Source: an uncultured Collinsella sp.
Lineage (GTDB): Bacteria; Actinomycetota; Coriobacteriia; Coriobacteriales; Coriobacteriaceae
Length of the DNA: 10,727 bases
Direction of reading: 5' to 3'
Assembly (NCBI GenBank): GCA_902494245.1
Contig: CABUSR010000052.1
Span: forward strand, 1-10,727
The notes under the pieces were generated by a model. That model saw only the letters and a list, made by a program, of their open reading frames with translations. It did no database searches and was not told the origin of the DNA. Of this stretch, positions 4,453-9,464 are shown one piece after another. Made by a program: the position numbers and the translations under genes. How positions within the stretch are numbered: position 1 is the stretch's first letter; each line of letters starts with the position of its first letter.

Positions 4453-6123
4453 CTAGTGGCGAAGTCCCAGCAACCCGCGGCCGCGATGACGGGCGTCGGC
4501 GTGTACTTGAGCGTGCGGGCCGGCGGCTTTGACGGACTCGGGCAGGTGCGAGTACTTCTTCTCGAAGTTCTCCTCGAACATCACCGCCAGGTTGTGCGCG
4601 GCCTCGTCGTAGCGCGCGGTGCTCTGCCAGTATTGGCGCGGCACCAGGATGCCATCGGGCACGCCGTGGCACGTCGTGGGAATGTCAACGTTAAAGATGT
4701 CGTCGTGCACGAACTCGCTGTCCTCGATGGTGCCGTCGAGGGCGCGCTCGACCAGCGAGCGCGTGTAGGCCAGCTCGATGCGATGACCCACGCCGTAGCC
4801 GCCGCCAATCCAGCCGGTGTTGACCAGGTACACGCGCGTGCGGCCGTCGGCAATGCGCTCGCCAAGCATCTTGGCGTAAACCATGGGGTCGAGCGGCATA
4901 AACGGCTCGCCGAACAGCGAAGAGAACGTGGGCGTGGGCTCGGTGACGCCGACCTCGGTGCCGGGAATCTTAGCCGTAAAGCCCGTCACAAAGTGGTACA
5001 TAGCGGCATCGGCCGTCAGGCGTGAGATGGGCGGCAGCACGCCAAAAGCGTCGCAAGTCAGGAACAGCACGACACTCGGAGTGGTGCCCATGCCCTTAGT
5101 CCACGCGTTAGGAATGTGCTCCACGGGATAGGCCACGCGCGTGTTGTGCGTGATCGAGATGTCATCGTAGTTGGGCTTGCGGTTCTCGTCGAGCACCACG
5201 TTTTCGCAGATCGCGCCAAAGCGGACAGCGTTGAAGATCTCGGGCTCGTGGAAGGCGTCCAGGCCCTCGCATTTGGCGTAGCAGCCGCCCTCGATGTTGA
5301 AGATGCCCATGTCGGACCAACCGTGCTCGTCGTCGCCGATCAGCAGGCGCGTGGGATTGGCCGAAAGCGTGGTCTTGCCGGTGCCGGACAGGCCAAAGAA
5401 CACGGCGGTCTCGTGCGTGACGGGATCCATGCTGGCCGAGCAATGCATGGGCAGCACGTCGTCCTCGACGGGCAGCAAGTAATTCATAACGCTGAAGATG
5501 GACTTTTTGATCTCGCCGGAGTAGCCGGTACCCGCGACCAAAATCACGCGCTCCTGGAAGTTGATGACCACGGCGGCGCTGGAGTTGAGGCCCTTGATGG
5601 CAGGGTCGCATTGGTAGCCCGGCGCGGCGAGCACGCAGAAGTCCGGCTCGCCGGTGCGCGCGATTTCGCGGGCGAGCGGGCGGGCGAGCATCTGCTTAAT
5701 GAAGAGCGCCTGGCTGGCACGCTCGCAGGCGACGAGCAGGCGGCGCGTGTGGTTGCGGTCGGCGCCGGCCATGCCGCGGGTGACGAACACATCGCGCTCG
5801 TTGAGATAGTCGACGATGCCGGCTTTGATGACCTCGTAGCTTTCGACGGACAGCGGGCGGTTGACGGCGCCCCAGGCAATCTTGTCGTGGACATCGGGGG
5901 TGTCAACGATAAAGCGGTCGTTGGGCGAACGTCCGGTACGCTCCCCCGTCTCGATCACCAGCGCGCCGTTGGATGCCATGCGGCCTTCGTTGCGGCGGAT
6001 GGCATGCTCGACGAGCTCGGCGGCGGGTAGATCGACCAGCAGACGGGGCTGATTCTCGGCGGGATCTTCAACGAGCGTAATACCAAAGTTGGACAAAACT
6101 TCTGCAGGGGTAACACCAGGCAT
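4453..6123 (-). CDS. pckA: Phosphoenolpyruvate carboxykinase, ATP-dependent (EC 4.1.1.49)
   Basis: Cytoplasmic enzyme interconverting oxaloacetate + ATP and phosphoenolpyruvate + CO2 + ADP. It serves gluconeogenesis, or CO2 fixation toward succinate in fermenting anaerobes. The 556-residue product carries the ATP-type signatures: RTGRSPNDRF (residues 62-71), YSGEIKKSIFSVMNYLLP (201-218), the P-loop GLSGTGKTTLS (244-254), metal-binding IGDDEHGW (262-269) and NIEGGCYAKCEGL (276-288). The start at 6123 is fixed by AAAGGAGG about 5 nt upstream; an in-frame extension to 6237 is unlikely. After the usual end near AAGP there is a His/Arg/Gly-rich tail of about 21 residues, longer than in the 540-residue E. 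coli enzyme. The gene appears monocistronic, with dyad sites upstream and a hairpin repeat at its 3' end. Confidence 0.97.
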   Translation of the reverse strand: MPGVTPAEVLSNFGITLVEDPAENQPRLLVDLPAAELVEHAIRRNEGRMASNGALVIETGERTGRSPNDRFIVDTPDVHDKIAWGAVNRPLSVESYEVIKAGIVDYLNERDVFVTRGMAGADRNHTRRLLVACERASQALFIKQMLARPLAREIARTGEPDFCVLAAPGYQCDPAIKGLNSSAAVVINFQERVILVAGTGYSGEIKKSIFSVMNYLLPVEDDVLPMHCSASMDPVTHETAVFFGLSGTGKTTLSANPTRLLIGDDEHGWSDMGIFNIEGGCYAKCEGLDAFHEPEIFNAVRFGAICENVVLDENRKPNYDDISITHNTRVAYPVEHIPNAWTKGMGTTPSVVLFLTCDAFGVLPPISRLTADAAMYHFVTGFTAKIPGTEVGVTEPTPTFSSLFGEPFMPLDPMVYAKMLGERIADGRTRVYLVNTGWIGGGYGVGHRIELAYTRSLVERALDGTIEDSEFVHDDIFNVDIPTTCHGVPDGILVPRQYWQSTARYDEAAHNLAVMFEENFEKKYSHLPESVKAAGPHAQVHADARHRGRGLLGLRH

Positions 6124-6164
6124 GGGGCCTCCTTTAAAAACGCGACACATGGACGCGGCGCGCA

Positions 6165-6180
6165 CTTTACTCACGTAAAG
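6165..6180. promoter_or_regulatory. Dyad upstream of pckA (CTTTAC-N4-GTAAAG)
   Basis: CTTTAC (6165-6170) and GTAAAG (6175-6180) are perfect inverted repeats with a 4-base centre, about 42 bp upstream of the pckA start. It could be a regulator site or a small 5'-UTR hairpin. Confidence 0.4.
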
Positions 6181-6197
6181 CCCGTTGTACCCGATAT

Positions 6198-6213
6198 GCA
6201 AAAACGTTTTTGC
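6198..6213. promoter_or_regulatory. Perfect 16-bp palindrome, candidate pckA operator
   Basis: GCAAAAACGTTTTTGC is fully palindromic with a central CG, the symmetry typical of LacI/CcpA-family operators. It lies 74 bp upstream of the pckA start. On the minus strand it would fall between a weak -35-like TTGCCG (6218-6213) and -10-like TATCGG (6196-6191), where a repressor would block transcription. The promoter itself is uncertain. Confidence 0.5.
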
Positions 6214-6262
6214 GGCAAGGGTGCCAAGCCCGCCCAACGGTCAAAAATCGCAGGCAAGCGGC

Positions 6263-6373
6263 CTAGTCATTGGGGACGTTCTTAAACGACTAGTCGTTGG
6301 GGACACTCTTGAACAGGCAACATTCAAGGAGTGTCCCCGGATGCCGGCACTTAAGGACGTTCCCAAAGTGCCG
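6263..6373. repeat. Tandem plus inverted repeat cluster with GGGGAC cores
   Basis: Two 27-bp units (6263-6289 and 6290-6316) match at 21 of 27 positions, each containing CTAGTC-TTGGGGAC; all six differences are transitions. The second unit pairs with a downstream complement: GGGGACACTCTTGAA (6299-6313) with TTCAAGGAGTGTCCCC (6323-6338), one bulge. The first unit has a looser complement at 6351-6364 (about 12 of 14). A further 8-bp stem CGGCACTT/AAGTGCCG joins 6345-6352 and 6366-6373. The cluster could fold into a large nested structure in the pckA/flippase divergent gap. Confidence 0.7.
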
Positions 6374-6399
6374 ACTACTGAATGGCGCCGCCGAAATTA

Positions 6400-6416
6400 T
6401 TGAACAACCTGTTCAA
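6400..6416. promoter_or_regulatory. Dyad TTGAACA-N3-TGTTCAA, candidate operator
   Basis: A perfect 7-bp inverted repeat with a 3-base centre, 58 bp upstream of the flippase gene and ending 2 bp before the expected -35 position of its promoter. Its size suits a dimeric helix-turn-helix regulator. Confidence 0.45.
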
Positions 6417-6441
6417 AAATACGAATGGATACCACCGCGAC

Positions 6442-6447
6442 TATACT
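6442..6447 (+). promoter_or_regulatory. Likely -10 box of the flippase gene
   Basis: TATACT lies 27 nt upstream of the start codon. The hexamer 17 bp further upstream (6419-6424, ATACGA) is a poor -35, which fits an activator-dependent promoter given the dyad at 6400-6416. Confidence 0.45.
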
Positions 6448-6474
6448 AGAGTGCAGCAATAGAAAGGACCTACT

Positions 6475-8055
6475 TTGAGCATCACGCCCCTCGATAGCAT
6501 TCGCCGCGCCATCGCCCGCCGCAATGGCGTCGCCGACCCCGCCGTAGCGGGCAACGGCACCGCAAGGGCCCAGGGCGGACGCATCGAGAACGGCCTGTTC
6601 CCCGCCTCCCACACGGCCGAAGAGCTCGCGCGCATCCAGGAGCTGAGTCAGCGCAACGCCGGCGGGCCCGATAGCAGCCAGGCCACGCGCCGTCGCCGCG
6701 AGCGCGATCGCCAGCCCGGCACCGTCCGCCGCATGGTCAACGCTTGGTGGAACCGTCTGCTCGGCGCCGTCTACGGCGGCGGCTTCTCCATGCAGGAAGC
6801 GGAATACGAGGAGCACGCCACCAGTCGCGACTATCTTTGGAACACCCTCGGCACCGCCGTGTGGGGCTTGGCGTTTCCGCTGCTCACCATCGTGTCTACG
6901 CAGCTCGTGGGCGCCGAAGAAGCCGGCAAGTTCTCCATCGCCTTTGTCACCGGCACGCTCATCATGATCGCGTGCAACTACGGCGTGCGCAATTTCCAGG
7001 TCTCAGACATCGACGAAAAGACGTCCTTTGCCTCCTACCAGCTCAACCGCTGGCTTTGTGGAGCGCTCGCCCTAGGCTGCGGCTTCATGTACAGCAGCGC
7101 CCGCGGCTATGACGCGCAGATGGCGACGATCGGCCTGGGCGTCTACCTGTATAAGGTCATCGACGGCGTCGCCGACGTGTACGAAGGCCACCTGCAGCAG
7201 GCCGACAAACTCTACTTGGCTGGAATGAGCCAAACGCTACGCTCCGTCGGCGTCATCGCGGTCTTTAGCGTGGCGCTGTTCCTCACGCGCAGCATGCCCA
7301 TCGCGGCCATGGTCATGGGTGTCACCGCGATCGCCTCGCTCGTGCTGGTCACCGCGCCGCTTGCCCTGCTCGAGACCGAAAAATCGCGCCGCGTGAGCCT
7401 GCGCGAGGTCGGCCACCTGTTTGTCCAGTGCGCCCCGCTCTTTGGTGCACTGTTCCTGTTCAACCTAATTGAGAGCATGCCCAAGTTTGTGATGGAAGGC
7501 ACGCTGGCATACAAATATCAGCTGTACTTTAATGCCCTGTTCTTTCCGGCGCAGGCTATTTTGCTGAGCATTGGATTTATCTATAAACCGCAGCTTCTGC
7601 GCTTGTCGAGCATTTGGGCTAATCCTCGCAAGCGTCATCGCTTTGACCTGATTATTGTTGCCGTTATGGCGCTGATCGTGGTCATCACCGGCGTGTGCGC
7701 CGCATTTATGGCAGGTCCCGGTATTCCCCTCATGAGCTTGATGTACGGCCTCAGCTTTGAGCGCTACCGTACGCTGGCGTTGCTGATGGTCGTCGCCGGC
7801 GGCGTCACCGCGGCCATCGACTTTATCTACGCCATCATCACGGTGCTACGCCACGCTGGAGACGTCACCAAGATCTACCTGATCTGCTTCGCCGTAAGCG
7901 TGGTGCTGCCGGTGATCCTGGTTAAGCTGCTGGGTCTGATGGGCGCTGTGGTGAGCTACCTAGCCATCATGGCCCTACTCCTGGTGCTGCTGATAATCGA
8001 GTACGCCCACATCCGCCAGCGCATAGAACGCGACCGCAACCCATACGGCGCCTAA
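6475..8055 (+). CDS. Polysaccharide flippase-like membrane protein (MOP superfamily)
   Basis: A 526-residue inner-membrane protein whose membrane part resembles Wzx/MurJ/RfbX-type exporters of the MOP superfamily, which flip lipid-linked sugars across the membrane. The start is the TTG at 6475, preceded by AAAGGA at about 7 nt. Residues 1-118 are hydrophilic and Arg-rich (TRRRRERDR at 71-79). Hydrophobic segments follow at about 121-141, 153-170, 193-207, 215-228, 252-270, 275-298, 314-332, 351-370, 390-412, 433-456, 466-485 and 487-510, giving the expected roughly 12 membrane helices. MOP exporters usually begin with a membrane helix, so the cytoplasmic extension is unusual. No glycosyltransferase or polysaccharide cluster adjoins, so the substrate is unknown. 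Codons around 7440-7680 are more T/A-ending than in the rest of the gene. Family confidence is moderate. Confidence 0.8.
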   Translation: MSITPLDSIRRAIARRNGVADPAVAGNGTARAQGGRIENGLFPASHTAEELARIQELSQRNAGGPDSSQATRRRRERDRQPGTVRRMVNAWWNRLLGAVYGGGFSMQEAEYEEHATSRDYLWNTLGTAVWGLAFPLLTIVSTQLVGAEEAGKFSIAFVTGTLIMIACNYGVRNFQVSDIDEKTSFASYQLNRWLCGALALGCGFMYSSARGYDAQMATIGLGVYLYKVIDGVADVYEGHLQQADKLYLAGMSQTLRSVGVIAVFSVALFLTRSMPIAAMVMGVTAIASLVLVTAPLALLETEKSRRVSLREVGHLFVQCAPLFGALFLFNLIESMPKFVMEGTLAYKYQLYFNALFFPAQAILLSIGFIYKPQLLRLSSIWANPRKRHRFDLIIVAVMALIVVITGVCAAFMAGPGIPLMSLMYGLSFERYRTLALLMVVAGGVTAAIDFIYAIITVLRHAGDVTKIYLICFAVSVVLPVILVKLLGLMGAVVSYLAIMALLLVLLIIEYAHIRQRIERDRNPYGA

Positions 8056-8134
8056 TTAGCTGCCCGGTCACCGGAATTTGCGATGGAATCACCCCGTCTG
8101 GGGTCTCGTTGCGGACAATATTCATCACGCAAAA
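8056..8134. other. Short gap after the flippase with two small hairpins
   Basis: Two small stems follow the stop codon: CCGGT-C-ACCGG (8064-8074) and ACCCC-GTCT-GGGGT (8091-8104). Neither is followed by a T tract, so they are at best weak termination signals. Nothing else is evident. Confidence 0.35.
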
Positions 8135-8257
8135 CTAAGTGAGTAGACTTTTACCGAATCTCCGACCACACCAACAGAGCACAAGTCTGTGACCTGCGGT
8201 TTTATTGAGGCAAATATGTTGGGTGCTCGGCATTTCCAAAAAAGTCTACTCACTTAG
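8135..8257. repeat. 123-bp MITE-like element with perfect 18-bp terminal inverted repeats
   Basis: CTAAGTGAGTAGACTTTT (8135-8152) and its exact reverse complement (8240-8257) flank an 87-bp interior. The interior has no coding capacity but contains partial dyads, such as CACAAGTCTGTG and GAGCAC...GTGCTC. Size and perfect termini are those of a miniature non-autonomous transposable element, although no clear target duplication is visible. It lies between two convergent genes, so a very stable hairpin acting on both transcripts is the alternative. Confidence 0.6.
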
Positions 8258-8259
8258 CC

Positions 8260-8349
8260 AGCGGGCAGCCAAATGATTATTTAATCCCCGTCCCAGAGAA
8301 ATCAATTAGCGGGCAGAAGGGCAAAAGTAGTCAAAAAAGCCCCGTCCCA
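8260..8349. repeat. Two degenerate direct copies of an AGCGGGCAG...CCCCGTCCCA unit
   Basis: AGCGGGCAG occurs at 8260-8268 and 8308-8316, and CCCCGTCCCA at 8286-8295 and 8340-8349, in the same order and orientation. The intervening sequence has diverged and differs by six bases in length. The pair lies between the 123-bp inverted-repeat element and the 3' end of the metallophosphoesterase gene, and looks like decayed repeat units. Confidence 0.5.
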
Positions 8350-8371
8350 AATTAGCTACCCCTTGCACCGA

Positions 8372-9211
8372 TTATTCGCCCGGGTTGATGTTCGCGTAGA
8401 ACTCCGCCCCGTCGTCCAGGCGCAGGATGCCCACGCGACCGAACTCGGAGCCGGTGGCGGCAGCGCAGTCGATGTCGATGCGATCGGGCACACCGGCGGC
8501 ATCCTCGCCGCCCAGGCGCACGATCTGCCCGCGGCCCGACTCCTCATCGAGCCCCGCAAGACCACCGACCTCGCAATAACGCCCGAGCGACACCGTTGGC
8601 GTGTGACCGCTCACCACGACCGGACCCTTGCCCTCGGCAGAAAGCAGCCCGGTCGGCACATCCCAATAGCCGTGACGAATCCACAGCAGGTCATCGGACG
8701 ACTGCACTGCGAGCATCTGCTGCAGCAGCTCGCGATCAGCACCCACCGCTCCGACGCCATCGGCACAATCGACACCATGCTCAAGCAAAAACGCACGCGC
8801 CGCCTCGGTCTGAATGCCGGCGTGCACCAGCAGGTACGGCCGCTCGGCAGTCTCGACCACCGCGTAGAGCGGCAGCGCGGCCATCCATCGCACGAGCTCC
8901 TCGTATGCCTCAAATTCCATGTCGTTGAGCTGCTCGCGCGTCGTCCAGCCACCGTTGATATCCCAGGTCTCGGCATCGAGCGGATCCTGGCCAATGATGG
9001 CATCGAGCATGATCTGCTCGTGATTGCCCTTGAGCACGCGGGCGTTGGGCAGCGAGCGCACGAGCTTAATAACACCGACCGGATCGGGCCCGCGATCGAT
9101 CATGTCGCCCAGCACGTACAGCGTGTCGTCGGACGTCAACGAGATCTTAGACAGGGCCTCGTCAAGCGCACGCACGTGCCCGTGAGCATCAGATGTCACA
9201 TAGATCGCCAT
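8372..9211 (-). CDS. Metallophosphoesterase, PP2A/PrpA/ApaH-like
   Basis: A 279-residue cytoplasmic calcineurin-like phosphoesterase. The complete two-metal active-site series is visible in order: SDAHGH (residues 7-12, Asp8 and His10), GDMIDRG (35-41, Asp36), GNHE (62-65, Asn63 and His64), VHAG (129-132, His130) and SGHTP (201-205, His203). GDxxDRG together with GNHE places it in the PP2A-like branch, which includes the bacterial Ser/Thr phosphatases PrpA/PrpB and diadenosine tetraphosphatase ApaH; sequence alone does not decide the substrate. The start at 9211 is preceded by AAGGAGAGG at 6 nt spacing. A likely promoter lies about 76-104 bp upstream. The gene is divergent from the antiporter gene and convergent with the flippase gene, so it is probably transcribed alone. 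Confidence 0.9.
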   Translation of the reverse strand: MAIYVTSDAHGHVRALDEALSKISLTSDDTLYVLGDMIDRGPDPVGVIKLVRSLPNARVLKGNHEQIMLDAIIGQDPLDAETWDINGGWTTREQLNDMEFEAYEELVRWMAALPLYAVVETAERPYLLVHAGIQTEAARAFLLEHGVDCADGVGAVGADRELLQQMLAVQSSDDLLWIRHGYWDVPTGLLSAEGKGPVVVSGHTPTVSLGRYCEVGGLAGLDEESGRGQIVRLGGEDAAGVPDRIDIDCAAATGSEFGRVGILRLDDGAEFYANINPGE

Positions 9212-9261
9212 GGTACGCCTCTCCTTGCATTGCGGCCGAAGCCCGGCGCCGCAACTAAAAC

Positions 9262-9275
9262 TTCAAGTTGAACTT
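9262..9275. promoter_or_regulatory. Overlapping palindromes in the metallophosphoesterase leader
   Basis: TTCAAGTTGAA (9262-9272) and AAGTTGAACTT (9265-9275) are two overlapping 5-1-5 palindromes just downstream of the predicted start site of the metallophosphoesterase promoter. That position suits a repressor operator. No regulator can be named. Confidence 0.35.
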
Positions 9276-9286
9276 AAACGTTACCC

Positions 9287-9315
9287 ATTGTACTCCGTTG
9301 CAATAAAGCTGGAAA
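9287..9315 (-). promoter_or_regulatory. Sigma-70-like promoter of the metallophosphoesterase gene
   Basis: On the minus strand TTTCCA (9315-9310), a 17-base spacer and TACAAT (9292-9287) fit the consensus well. Transcription would start near 9280, about 69 nt before the ATG at 9211. Confidence 0.55.
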
Positions 9316-9335
9316 GGGTTTCCGAGCAGAGGCAA

Positions 9336-9350
9336 AGACGGCAGCCGTCT
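9336..9350. other. Short perfect dyad AGACGGC-A-GCCGTCT
   Basis: Seven-base arms with a single central base lie in the divergent gap between the metallophosphoesterase and antiporter genes. As RNA the loop would open to at least three bases. Protein-binding site or small hairpin; undecided. I found no convincing plus-strand promoter between here and the antiporter start. Confidence 0.35.
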
Positions 9351-9464
9351 ATGACGATATCGCGCACGCCCGCAATCCAACCCCATAAACCCACCATCTC
9401 TGGGTACAAATGACCGCAGACAACTGACCGTGCCACGCCAACCACCCAGGAGCGGACACTATCC

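Noticed and set aside
4309..5025. A 238-codon plus-strand frame through hairpin copy 4 and the pckA 3' end
   Set aside because: It translates the hairpin repeat and runs antisense to pckA; no domain recognised.
5116..6030. A 304-codon plus-strand frame opposite pckA
   Set aside because: Antisense shadow of a confirmed gene with low-complexity Val/Ala/Asp/His composition and no family features.
8363..9271. A 302-codon plus-strand frame opposite the metallophosphoesterase
   Set aside because: The minus-strand frame has the complete metallophosphoesterase motif series and a good ribosome binding site; this frame has neither motifs nor a site.
9351..9413. A 20-codon frame in the leader of the antiporter gene
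   Set aside because: No ribosome binding site; it begins directly after a dyad and has no amino-acid bias suggesting a leader peptide.
9212..9464. c-di-AMP (ydaO-type) riboswitch upstream of the K+/H+ antiporter
   Set aside because: The gap is long enough, but I could not recognise the conserved ydaO core; only a 7-bp dyad is present.
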